DNA of 64,000 bases from NCBI GenBank assembly GCA_964036275.1, contig OZ038433.1, forward strand, positions 35,683,336-35,747,335, read 5' to 3'. Below the pieces are notes generated by a model, which did not search any database, had not been told where the DNA came from, and worked only from the letters and a program-made list of their open reading frames with translations. Positions 37,577-48,781 of this stretch are shown here, piece after piece (position 1 is the first letter of the stretch; every line of letters starts with the position of its first letter). The stretch comes from Litoditis marina. Its lineage: Eukaryota > Nematoda > Chromadorea > Rhabditida > Rhabditidae. The position numbers and the translations under genes are program-made.

Positions 37577-38105
37577 ATTCATGAAAAAGTGGGGGCCCAA
37601 CGACTGTGAGATTTGTCTTCTGCTGTGCGCCCTTTAGACAGCTACTCTCAAATGGAGCAGCTACTGCTACGAAAACCGAAAAATAATAATATACTCAAGT
37701 ATAACTGTTCATCACAAACATACAAAAGTCGTAAAATATTTTTTCAAACCTGTAAACTAGAATCTACAAATCACAGCTGCGAAAGAGAGAACAACTGTTG
37801 AATAATATGACAAGCGTAGCACTTATAGTTGAAGTAACGACAAAGAACTGCAAACATTTGTCCGCAACACCAGAAAAGTTACAATTGACTACGTTGAGTT
37901 AACATCTGTGATTTGTAGATTCTAGTTTACAGGTTTGAAAAAATATTTTACGACTTTTGTATGTTTGTGATGAACAGTTATACTTAAGTATATTATTATT
38001 TTTCGGTTTTTGTAGCAGTAGCTGCTCCATTTGAGAGTAGCTGTCTAAAGGGCGCACAGCAGAAGACAAATCTCACAGTCGTTGGGCCCCCACTTTTTCA
38101 TGAAT
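37577..38105. repeat. Near-perfect 200-bp inverted repeat (hairpin)
   Basis: The left arm 37577-37776 and right arm 37906-38105 are complementary with hardly a mismatch (ACTCAAGTAT versus ACTTAAGTAT). The loop is 129 bases. The outer ends are ATTCATGAAAAAGTGGGGGC and its complement. Such near-perfect arms imply recent origin or ongoing correction. Confidence 0.95.
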
Positions 38106-38216
38106 TTTTCTCTTTTTGTCTACATGCCGTAGGTATGTAGTTTGATCTGTACGGTGCAGATAAAATTGTTTTCTTAATGAACCACTTGTCAAGAATTACC
38201 ATCATTCGAAAAAATA

Positions 38217-38640
38217 TGACGTCAACATTGCAGTTCTGAAAACTTACGTCATATTTAGACAAAGTTTCAACGTTAATATACCATTTTTAAGATATTTTTA
38301 GCATTTGAAAATATATTTCACGTCAATTTTTTTAAAAGTTGACGTCATCTGGCCTTCTGAATTTCAGAATACGTCATATTTAGACAAAGTTTCATCGTTA
38401 ATATACCATTTTTAAGATATTTTCACCATTTGAAAATATATCTGACGTCAACTTTGCACTTTTCAAAAATGACGTCATCTGTTGGTCAGAATCCCAGAAT
38501 ACGTCACTCTTAGATTAAGTTTCACCGTTAGTTGACCCTTTCTAAGATATTACCATCATTTGAAAATATATGTGACGTCAACTTTGCACTTTTCAAAAAT
38601 GACGTCATCTGGTCTCCAGAATCCTGAAGTACGTCAGAAA
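38217..38640. repeat. About 125-bp tandem repeat with TGACGTCA palindromes
   Basis: Three to four units. Each has a GACGTCAA...TTTCAAAAATGACGTCATCTG block, a TACGTCA(T/C)(A/T)(T/C)TTAGA block and an AAGATATT...CATTTGAAAATATAT block. Units begin near 38219, 38319, 38442 and 38571. Each contains one or two TGACGTCA, the consensus site for CREB/ATF-type factors. Part of the insertion specific to copy B. Confidence 0.85.
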
Positions 38641-38796
38641 TACAATACTTCATATTCAAACAAATTGCACGTTGGCATCATATTTCAATTTTCAAGCAAA
38701 TCGGTAATTGTTTCTCTACGTTACAGTAAAGTTTGAGTTATCGACCGGACAGAGAGAGTGAGAGAGCGTGCTGAATGGAGAGACGCAGACACTTTT

Positions 38797-39108
38797 CGAA
38801 AAATGTCTATAACTTTGATTAAAACAATTTTTTTTGCAAATTTTTTTCGGTCCGCCAGGGTTTGAGTAGGTATCACATGTCTTCCACAATTTTCAACAAA
38901 ATCGATTTTGTAGAAACCCTTAAACTGGGAATTTTCCCTTATCACGATTACACACTCCGAAAACGTCTATAACTTTGACAAAAACAATTTTTTCCTAATT
39001 TTTTTTTTGGTCCGCCGGGTTTGAGTAGGTATCACATGTCTTCCACGATTTTCAACGAAATCGATTCAGTAGAAACCCTTAAACTGGGAATTTTCCCTTG
39101 TCACAACC
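38797..39108. repeat. 161-bp tandem repeat, two units
   Basis: Units start at 38797 and 38958 (CGAAAAxxGTCTATAACTTT). They share GGTCCGCC, GGGTTTGAGTAGGTATCACA and AACCCTTAAACTGGGAATTT. Part of the copy B-specific insertion. Confidence 0.88.
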
Positions 39109-42100
39109 CACCCACCCACACACGACGGAAGTTGGCGCTCTTGATAAAGCGATAACTTCATAACTTGGCTCAAACTCAACCGATTTCGATAAAATTTGGG
39201 GCACACTTTGCAAATATGCTGTAGAAACTTCCCCAGTTTGTAAAAGTTTTGTTTTGCAAATTTCAGCCTTTTTATGGGAAAACTAAAAAACGGAGGCGCG
39301 CATTAGCCGGACCAAAGACAAATCTCGCACAGCGCTTCGCGCTGCGCGCGAATATGAATGTGATATGCGTTGTGTGTTGTCGTTTACCAAAAAGGGAAAA
39401 GTAAAAAAAAAATCCTGACCAATGCGGAAAACAATGCCAAAAATTGTTCTTGTGTGCTGGATATTTTTCAACGTGACGAATGAAAAACGTCATATGGCTC
39501 ACCTCAGTCAGTGATCCGAAATAGAAACAGTTTTCCCAATCTCTCATTTCAAGAATTTGTGAGGGATCAGGAAAAAACTGTCGCAGCTCTCCATTTCCGG
39601 CATAAGCAGCGTTGACCAGAAAAATATGACCGAGAACGCAAAAAAGAAATACCGTGACTTGCAAGAGTACCCCAATGGACGAGAAAAACATAGAATACAG
39701 CTCGGACCTTCATACAAAAAAACATTATTTGCTTTCCATTGTCTGGGTCGATATACTCACATAATACTTCCCTTCGAACTTCCTCCTTACATAGGGTTTC
39801 GTGAATCTTGGGCGTGGAAGGTGCAATAAATAAGAAAAAGTGTGAAGAATGAGAATGATGAAAGAACCAAAGCAAATGGAAAACATAGAGATGAAAACAA
39901 AAAAGTACAAAATCTTTTTGTATTGAAACAAAAATGAATCCCTAACTGTAAAGTCTTCAATGGTCAATTATATTCAAATATGCGTTTCATGTTCCATTCA
40001 TTTTTTTCGCAATCGGCTATTGGCGTATAAAACGTGCCGCGCGATTTAGTTAAGGATGAAGTCAGGACAGCGTTCTCCCATCTAGGGTAATGACAGTCGA
40101 CCACGAAAGTCGATTCGAAACTGTTTCAAAAATTTTCTGTTGTTGAAACTCGATTTTTTCCAAAATTTCATAAACTCGATAAACAACTTACCGACAAATG
40201 TAAAGATATCTCAGAACGAACGACTCTGCCAGCAGTAGTTTACTGACCCACAGAGCCCCTACGAGAGCCATAGATAGTCCGTGGCCAACCAAACCATGAC
40301 ATACTGGACCCGTCGATATCACAACGTAACCATTTGCAGTAGACATGAGGGCCTGTTCAATAATAATATTAAAGTTAAAGCTACCTCTGTTATTTAAAGT
40401 TTTACGCGGACCTTTGCAGAGGACAGTCTCAGGGGGAAACTCTGTAAGGCAGACCGAGTTTAGCCTACCATCCCCATCCGGCTAGAGAGCATTAGGGGAG
40501 GCTTCAACTTTTGTAAATTATCTACTACCAATCATGAGCGACTGTACACATTGTACACATTCAATCTCCTGCCCATTTGTAGATTAATCTGTTCCCTTGT
40601 CTTCCTGATAGTCATTCACTAGTTTTGAGTTTGAGAAACTTTTTTAATTCGTCGAACATTTTATTGACCTTTGAACTTTGAGAGAACGTACGTTTTTCCA
40701 TGTGGGCGTTTATCAAATCTTATCAAACTCACTACCAAACATACCGGAAAGGCGAGTGTGTACGTGACCGAATATATAATGTCGTTGACAGCCCAAGCGA
40801 CGATAAGTCGACGGAAAGACGTCGTCAAACTGTTTGCAGAGTACGATGTAAGAAACAGTAGGAGACAGTTTAGAAGAACCGCCACGATTCCAACGACCCA
40901 AGATGAGTACTGCATCAAAAGTCTCATCCCTATAAAAACTGAACGACCTCAAATTTGTTATCAAAAAGCCTGAGCGCCAAGTATGAATAGAATAGACTAG
41001 TTTATTTGCGATTTTTCATTTCCTAATTGAATAAATGGAGAAGAAGCTGTACAAAAAAGAATGAGAACGTGCGCAAATAGAGAACACGGTCGGTGAACAA
41101 AACTATGATTTATCGTTATAAAACTGGCTTACAATTGAAAATGAAAGGTATATCTAGCTTAAATTGTTCGTTTTATCAATTCAAAATAGTTCTATTTCTC
41201 TGCAGAAAAACGTTTAACAACAGAATGAACTCGATCGAGGTATATTGGAACGATTGCAAACGCAACTTTCTGTGTCACTCCCTCGAAAGCCATGTATAGT
41301 TTTCTTTGCATTTTTTCTTGGAAAACTTTGGGAAGACACTCTGCCTTTGACGAAATCGTCCCTCTCTAGTATTTATTCTCGAATCGAGTTAACATGGTGA
41401 CCCGATGACAGATGAGAAAACTATTTATGAAAACATCTTCCTTCGTTCTGTCAGAAAAGCGAATTACGACACCGAAGATAGAGTTACCTACAGGAACATG
41501 TTGGTTTTCAAACTACTTCAAACCCCCACCGCCTTTCGACTTTTTCTTGGTGGTCTTACGCTTCAGTTATGGGAGAATATAAACTCGTTCACTGTTCAAA
41601 TATGTGGACAATAAAATACGTTAAACTTGAACAAAAAAGTATGATTGTGTTATTGTTCAATGTGGTGACGAACGTGTCTCGTGTCACTAGACAGTTTGGA
41701 TTTCTCGTGTTTTATAAGCTTATTTGTATTCGAAACATTGTACTTCTGTTTTCAGAAAAGCTGTTCCATATGACAGTGTCCTAACGTAATAATTGGTATT
41801 CAAAATGTAGTTGAGACTGGTGTAAATAAAGTTTTCCATTTCGTTGCTTTCCGTTTTGACATGTAGGCCATTTCCTGAATGTTGTATCCAAAATTGTACC
41901 CAAGTTTACACAATTTGGCGAACAATGACTAACTAAGAGGGAATGATGGATATACTAACGGAAGTGAAGTTCGTAATTAACAGCAGGATGTTGCACATGA
42001 TTTAACCTCTACAAAACGCAACCAGCCTTAGGGCTTCACTTTTCCTAGTTTCGACAACATTACCTGGTCATATTGAAATTTGAGTATTTGACAGGCGCTA

Positions 42101-42736
42101 TTCTTGAGCAAAGAAAAGATCTCGAACGCTGATAACTATTTATAAACAACAACACGCGAGTGCATATGTCAGATAGTCAGATGTATGTAGTTACCATCAA
42201 TATGGAATTTATCAGCAATACTGAAGCCAAAAAAATTAAAACAAATATTGCCGAATAAATACTATAATGAAAAACATCTTCGATTGCATTCACATTTACT
42301 CAGATCGATTCAACTTTCTTTCCAATTCATTTTGTTTCACATTTTGTGAATGAAGCAACACTTACTTCAAACTTCTTACTGTGTAAGGTCCACTCGCGTG
42401 TAAATACACTGCCTACAAATCATGTGTTCATTTCAAAGTCTCAATAAACACCATGAATTGCGACTCGAAACCAACGGGATCCAACTATAAACACGGTTGA
42501 ATAGTGCAACATCCACCATATATGTTTTAGAATAATATAAGACGCTGCAATCTAAATTTTTTTCCAAAATCGAGTTTATTCCGAAAAAACATGACAAATT
42601 GGAAAGAAACCGAACGTGTCGAAAAACTCCCAAATTATTTCGATCACGGAGAGAATCAACAATTTTTGGGTATTCTTGCACATGAAATATGTTGCAATCT
42701 TGTGAAAAGTTGAGAAATAAAACTGGTTTTTGATAT

Positions 42737-42992
42737 TTTTTGGGAGCACACAATGTCAATGATTTATTTTTTGGGAGCACACAATTTCAATCATTTATTT
42801 TTTGGGAGCACACAATTTCAATCATTTATTTTTTGGGAGCACACAATTTCAATCGTTTATTTTTTGAGAGCACACAATTTCAATCATTTATTTTTTGGGA
42901 GCAAACAATTTCAATCATTTATTTTTTGGGAATACAAATTTTCAATCATTTATTTTTTGGGAGCACACAATTTCAATCATTTCTTGTTTGGA
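42737..42992 (+). repeat. 31-bp minisatellite array (copy B, forward)
   Basis: About eight units of the repeat seen at 13849-14160, against about ten in copy A. Terminal units share the same variants (AGAGCACAC, GAATACAAATT), so units were lost or gained in the middle. Confidence 0.96.
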
Positions 42993-43893
42993 ATGTTCGG
43001 ATTTAGAATATTTTTTCGGAATCTGTTCCGTGTAAACTGAAGGGTTTTTTTCCCTTTTTGATGTTTTTGTCGAGGAGGACAGTGAAGGACAGATTCGTTT
43101 GTGCAAACTCGACGAAAATATCGAGTCTGGATCCCAGCAACGAAAAAAGTTGAAGGCAAAAACTTTGAGTTTGGTGAAATTGCGAAGGCAGAAATTCGAA
43201 GTAGTTACAACTATGCACAACTCAGAAAAATGGCCAAAAAACCTTTTGTAGTTCACGTGAAACTTTTCCCATGTTCTCGCCATATACACGATCATCTCTA
43301 AGAGTGCTAGACACACTGATATTCATTGCTTGTTCTTCTATTATCTCTGGGTGGTTTCTTCAACGTAAATGCTTCATCCGTGACGAACTATTATGTAAAA
43401 ACCTATCATATTTGAAAATTGTATGTTCGTTCACTTGTTTCAAAAGGACTCGCACCAACAGTTTTCACCCAGTCCACATAGATCTCGCCGCCAAATATGG
43501 GAGCTCTGCGGTTCGATACTGTCTGGATGCGAGAGAGTGGGCGGGGCCAATGCGTATAGAGATAATGAGAGTGTGCGAATGCGGGAGAGTGCGGGGACGA
43601 CGAGAGCAAAAGTTGGCATGTTAATGCCAGCGATGGCATAATTTGACACTTAATAATTCCAAACTCCAGAGTAAGGGTTAGATAGTGTGTATTCATAACA
43701 GAATTAAAATTGTGTACTAAATTCTGATTGGAATTCAGAAAGTAATGAAATTCTTCATTTTCAACATGCAGATTTTAAGCAAATTCACAATCACGATTCA
43801 TTTCTATACTTTATGCTTACTGAACGTAAGTTTTAATCGAACTGATATTTGACGTGAATGTGGGTTACTGAAATATGAGTAACCATCAGTAGA

Positions 43894-44013
43894 AGTAAAT
43901 TGAATAGTCACGTAAAGTTAGCATTCTAATGAGAAATCGTGCAATTTGTTATGGCACGTTTCTGAGTTATGCTGTGTTTGACATGTTTCACGCGACTTTG
44001 CGATTGACTAACA
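43894..44013 (+). mobile_element. Short MITE-like repeat, copy 3 of 6
   Basis: Duplicate of the element at 15071-15190, nearly identical because it was copied with the segment. Confidence 0.8.
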
Positions 44014-44511
44014 GTACACAGGAAAATGATATTAAAAGATTTCGCCACTCACTTATATCAGTATTTTATCAATTTAGACTTCGAAGCCGCTCAAACGTTA
44101 TGCCATGCTTTCCGTTTTCTGTTTTCAAAAGAATTGACCGGAATTATCTCAAGTAATTTCAAAGATCGGATTGATCACTGCTCTTCCAACTGTACGAGAA
44201 GTATCGACCACGGAATTACTTCACGGAAAATGATTTGACCCAAATTAGTAGATTTGGACTCTATAGATGTACAGGCTCCGAATTCGAAAAAAAACGTGGA
44301 AAATGAGGAAACAATGCGCTTTTCCAAACTTTTTCATTCTGCACGCTCTTAAATAGGGAGGATGTAAGGCTGATACTCGCATAAAACTTGAACGACAACG
44401 GTTAGTGCTGTGAACGTTGTTGTTGCGTTGTGAACGTTGTGAGCGTGTTTGTCAACATTCACTGAAAGATGTTTAAATGTATTCTAAGCAAGAATAAGAA
44501 TTTGTGTTCCC

Positions 44512-44662
44512 AGAAAATAAATTATTGAAATTGTGTGCTCCCAAAAAATAAAAGATTTAAATTGTGTGCTCCCAAAAAATAAATGATTGAAATTGTGTGC
44601 TCCCAAAAAATAAATGATTGAAATTGTGTGCTCCCAAAAAATAAATGATTGAAATTGTGTGC
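44512..44662 (-). repeat. 31-bp minisatellite array (copy B, inverted)
   Basis: About five inverted units, against about six in copy A (15686-15871). Confidence 0.95.
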
Positions 44663-44921
44663 TGCTTGCCTAACTACATATCTCTTCTCAAAATGCGTTG
44701 TTTTTGGGAAATCACATGTGCAATTAATCATTCTTTCGTCCACATCCTAAAAAATTCGGGAACAGTTTATCATCCAGAAAACACCACAAATAATCTATTT
44801 TTCTTAACAAAACTTTTCCTTTCTCTTCTCGAATTGTCCTGTTTTCTCGGAAAAAAACTCAATTTTGAAAAAAAAATTAGATTGCAGCGTCTTATATAAA
44901 CGAAGATTTTGCAAAACACAT

Positions 44922-47900
44922 TTATTGACTGCATCCCTTTTCGTACCAAGTGTTGAGATTTTCGAATATTCTGACATGGGCGAAGGGCCATTTCAACCAT
45001 GTTCCCATGCTGCAGGAAAAGTCTTCCGCCTGGCTACAAACGGTAAACGGAGCACCAATATCCATCGAGTCTCCGTAAAACACCTTAAAATATAAATTTA
45101 AAACACAACAAAACTCTGGAAATGTTTAAGTCAGAGAATGTCAATAATACAAATGGAGAAAAAAAAGGATGTATTGGAGAACTTGGGAAAAAGATTATAT
45201 TACGTTGACAAACAGTTGGTACGGTTCTATTTGTCACTTCAACGTCGTAATTAACTTCGTGTTTTGGTCTATTTGCAAATATGTGAACGAAGATCTCTAC
45301 CTCGTACTTGGCATGGTGAACCATGTTCTCCATTTGAGAAATCCGGAATGGAAAATCATTGACCCAGTCGCGGTTGTGAGCTATTCGAAACACGGAAACA
45401 ACCTGGATCACAGAGAGTTAACTGCGTTTCGTAGATTTATAAGCGGAACGTTTCGTTTCACCCAATTATTCGAGGTTATTGAATAAATCAAATCACCATG
45501 TGTTGTATCTGTTCTGTTATACTTCTTGTGGAACATCGAGCAAAGATGAAGATACAAGAACAATAAAACAGTTTTCTCTCTTTATAGATCACCGTGTTTT
45601 TGGCGCATTGTCCGTTAGGCCTACCGAACAGGATGAGCTATTTCATGAACGTGTCTTTCTGATATTCCTAATATGGCTTTTTTTCAATCACAAGCGTGAT
45701 CAATCTACTCTAGAACAGTTTTGTTGCCGTTTTGACGAGACACATTTACGTCTTCTATCCACGTAACAGGTTTTCGAGGATAGTTCCATGTGGGATAAAA
45801 CCAGTTTTTGGAAAGTCGCAGATATGTTTCAAGAAATCTTGGAAGTACACGCTCTCAAAAATACAGCATCATTTTGTGCTTTTGGAATTGAATAGAATCT
45901 CTTGGACCCAAGAGTTTCGTGCATTGGGTCTTTTGTTTGTAGGTATTGCAACAACATTTACTATCACCTTCAATTGTGAAACGAAGGTCACGTCGCCAAC
46001 TCTGGGGGAAGAAAACGTGATCACGTGGACTCGAACCGCCGGATGCTGTTTTGATATATGGTGACCTGCCATCAAACTGAGGGCTCCTCCTAGAGAATGG
46101 CCGACGCACTGAAAAATTATACATGACATTTCGAACAATTATAAAAGTGACCCTCTTTCACTGTTTCCGTAAAGAATGTAATTTTGCAATGCGAAAAATA
46201 TAACTCTTCGTATGGTCGAATTCCCACTTTATTCAAGAACAGAAAAGGAAGGCTCGATAAACACTTTGAGAGATTTTTGTGAAAGATCAAGGTTGTTCAA
46301 TCTCTTTCAAAAAAAGTTCTCTCACTCTCCACACAGAATAATTTTTGTAATTGTGCATTCGTCAATATGGAGTGACAAGAGAGAATCAAAAACTGGAATA
46401 GTTATTCACGGTTCAACAGGCGACTTCACAAAGTTTCACAATTGTGACACTTTAATTGTGGAAAAAAGTTGAAGTTCTTTCTCATTCTCGTTACATATAG
46501 GAACACATCCGTTATCTCATCAATGTGAGGACGTACGATAAATGGAGAGAAAGCACAGATAGAAGAAGATAAAGATAGATGAAGAGGAAGTAAAAGTCAT
46601 CTTTATTATGGCTGGGAGACTTTTGCAACTCACCACAATTTCAAAGTTGGCAAATGATTTTCTAATGCGGTTGAGAGCAGTCCGGAGACCATTTCTCCAA
46701 AGTTCAAAGAATGCTTCATAATAGTAATTCAAAACATGTCCCTCGTCTTCTGATATTCTGGTCATTCGCATCAGGACGAAGTCGAAGATTTGGAAGACTG
46801 CCTGCAGAAAAATAGAATCTACTTCAGATCAAAGTTGCACTTCTCATTGGGTTCGAAGCACATATGTGCACGACACGTTGTATTGTTGTCATGTTATACT
46901 GTCAAAGTTGGAATGTTTTTTCGAATATTTGTGGAATATTCAATGGAGCACAATGTTTTATCTGTTCGGAACATTGACGAAATTAGAGAGCGAACCGTAT
47001 GGAAAATGCCTTTCATATATCCACAAATTGCTTACTTGAGATTTGGAGCTTGACGTTCGAAATGCTATAAGCATGCGTCTTGCTCCATAATCAAGAGCTA
47101 TCAATGATGCACATGAGTCCTAAAATTATAGGTCGATATTCAGAAATTAACACAAAAAACACAATATTTGGGGTTTGTCTTGTAGGACAGTTTTAGAAGC
47201 ATGCTATCGGGACCAAAAAATTAATCAGCTGAGAATGACTTACCAACAAATCTGACCATCCTATATTCTGTTGAGTGTTCTAGCACATCATTCATTTTCA
47301 TGCATTTCTTTAACTCATTAAATTGAAGATAACCGGTTCCTCATGGACTAGGACTCACGTATCCCATATGACACGGTACTTCCAGGGTGTGTACAATAGA
47401 GACATTCTGTGGCAGTTTTGCAACACATTGCGAGGCCTGAAACGAGGTTCGTATTGCTTTGGAAACATTCGGTATACTGTTAGTCAGTTGCACAGTCACA
47501 TAAAGCATGTTAAACACAGCAGAACTCAGAAACGTGCAATGATAAAGTGCACGATGCCTCATTAGAATGCAAACTTTACGTGACTATTCAATTTACTTCC
47601 AGTATATTGCACAACATAGTGACACTTTCCCGAGTAAACGGTCAGATAAATCATTCGAGAAACTTTTGTGCTAAATTTATCTGTTGCTATCTGTAGTGTT
47701 CAGATATTAACATTCTTCAATGCATGGGTTCTGCTCACTCTTCTTCTTCGTTTAGCTGGGAACTCAAGCTAAAAGCTACAAGTACCGCCTCTTAGCTGAA
47801 GTTTGGGGTCGACCTGGAACGTCCAGCAAAATGTTTCTGTATCACAAAGAATTTGTATAGTTTTTCTTGCCTTCTGGGCATTAGAGTAAACTCACTGCGT

Positions 47901-48781
47901 CATGGTTTCCGGTTTCTGTGTTGTTAATTGAATTTACCGCAGCAATCGTGTGCAGTACGTCGGTTCGAACAAAAGTTTCATCATAGAAAGGAAGCCCCTG
48001 GAACAAATTAAGTTATCAACATACAGTTATGTACAGTTATCAACATCTAGCTGAAACTCTATTTAGTGAAAACTATGGTTTTCGCCGAGTGAATGAACGC
48101 TCGTTCCATGTTTTTATTCAATTTTTGTCTAGTCCATGCTCAACTGCGTCTTACACAGTTATACCGGAATGAAACTCAAATAAATTCGTTAACACACACG
48201 CATCAATCCAAAAAGGGAGATAGCATCTATTTTTTCCTTCCACAGAGTAATACTAACAAAAACTAATGTTCTTAACTTTTTGTGTTCAAAAGATCGAGGC
48301 GTACGGTTTTTGAACAACAAAATACCGTGTTTCAGGTCACCTGATTTGGGCAGTTGTACGGATGGAGCACTGTGTACTTGGGAGAACACAAATACTTGGA
48401 CGCCACACATTCGAAAGTCGACAGACACCATCTTAAATTGTTGAGAAACTCACATTAAACTGCGAAAAACTTTTTTTCCGGAAATAAAAAGTATGAATTT
48501 TACTCTCACAGCCATTAGGCAATGTTTTGAGAAATATAATGTACAAACAATAACAATTAAATTTAGTTTTCACTGAGAGCAATCGTGTTCTAAAGTTCAA
48601 CGAATCAGTTTTCTTCAAAACTACTGCATGTTTTGAAACAGTCTGTGAGAAACATAACTCACCGACATCTTCCACCAAAACAGTTCTCACAACCACTGAG
48701 GGTTGAGCAGTTCAGCTTCGAATCAACCATCAGTGGCAATAATGAAGTCAATATAGCATAAGATAACAATAATCTTAACAT
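44922..48781 (-). CDS. Secreted class 3 (fungal-type) lipase, complete
   Basis: Nine minus-strand exons join in frame to 348 residues: 48781-48663, 48431-48341, 47997-47896, 47436-47359, 47119-47036, 46801-46634, 46108-45968, 45402-45301 and 45083-44922. The product has a signal peptide (LRLLLSYAILTSLLPL), a Cys-rich N-terminus (CENCFGGRCRWC), the FYDETF helix, the core strand MLIAFRTSS, nucleophile elbow GHSLGG with Ser219, the AHNRD motif with Asp273, and FAHVRIF with His331. These are the Ser-Asp-His triad positions of the family. The usual SFRGT oxyanion motif reads AFRTS, lacking the Gly. The family hydrolyses triacylglycerols or related esters. A TTTTTTTTCAG acceptor 18 bases before the ATG suggests a trans-spliced leader. 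The stop TAA overlaps AATAAA. The last four exons lie in the duplicated segment. Confidence 0.94.
47479..47598 (-). mobile_element. Short MITE-like repeat, copy 4 of 6
   Basis: Inverted copy in the lipase intron between exons 47997-47896 and 47436-47359. Shares CATTAGAATGC, TTTACGTGACTATTCAATTT and CACAGTCACATAAAG. Confidence 0.78.

Larger units (their letters stand above)
37577..39350. mobile_element. Composite 1.77-kb insertion specific to copy B
   Basis: Copy A continues directly from GAGTGCAAAA to ATATGAATGCGATATG (10441-10465), while copy B has about 1.77 kb at that point. The insertion is built of a long-armed hairpin (37577-38105), a tandem array with TGACGTCA palindromes (38217-38640), a second two-unit array (38797-39108) and a GC-rich palindromic right end. 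GAGATTTGTCTT occurs near the left end and inverted near the right end, suggesting terminal inverted repeats. No protein is encoded. Confidence 0.75.
36210..40927 (-). pseudogene. Serpentine chemoreceptor (7TM), copy B, probably decayed
   Basis: Exon counterparts: 40927-40745, 40352-40192, 39941-39761 (three bases longer), 39615-39503, 36903-36733 and 36455-36210. The acceptor before the loop exon reads TTTTTCTGG instead of TTTTTCTAG, so the AG is lost, and a run of seven T (six in copy A) at about 39720 changes the frame of the flanking open stretch. The intron between 39503 and 36903 has grown from about 0.6 kb to 2.6 kb through two insertions. TM7 with NPIFIIYFV is intact, and the C-terminal tail differs from copy A. 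The GC donor after TM5 is retained. Confidence 0.7.
42535..44897. mobile_element. Foldback/TIR element with internal minisatellites (copy B)
   Basis: Same element as 13649-16114: ends ATATAAGACGCTGCAATCTA at 42535 and the complement ending at 44897. It is shorter by about 100 bases because the minisatellite arrays have fewer units. It ends 24 bases before the lipase stop codon. Confidence 0.78.
26947..46801. repeat. Segmental duplication, copy B
   Basis: Same gene order and orientation as 1-18018. The true left edge cannot be seen because copy A starts at the window border. The right edge of high identity is at 46801, the acceptor of the sixth lipase exon. Copy B is longer by about 1.9 kb, mainly from two insertions at 37126-37324 and about 37577-39350 that are absent at the matching sites in copy A (10186 and 10449). 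Confidence 0.97.
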
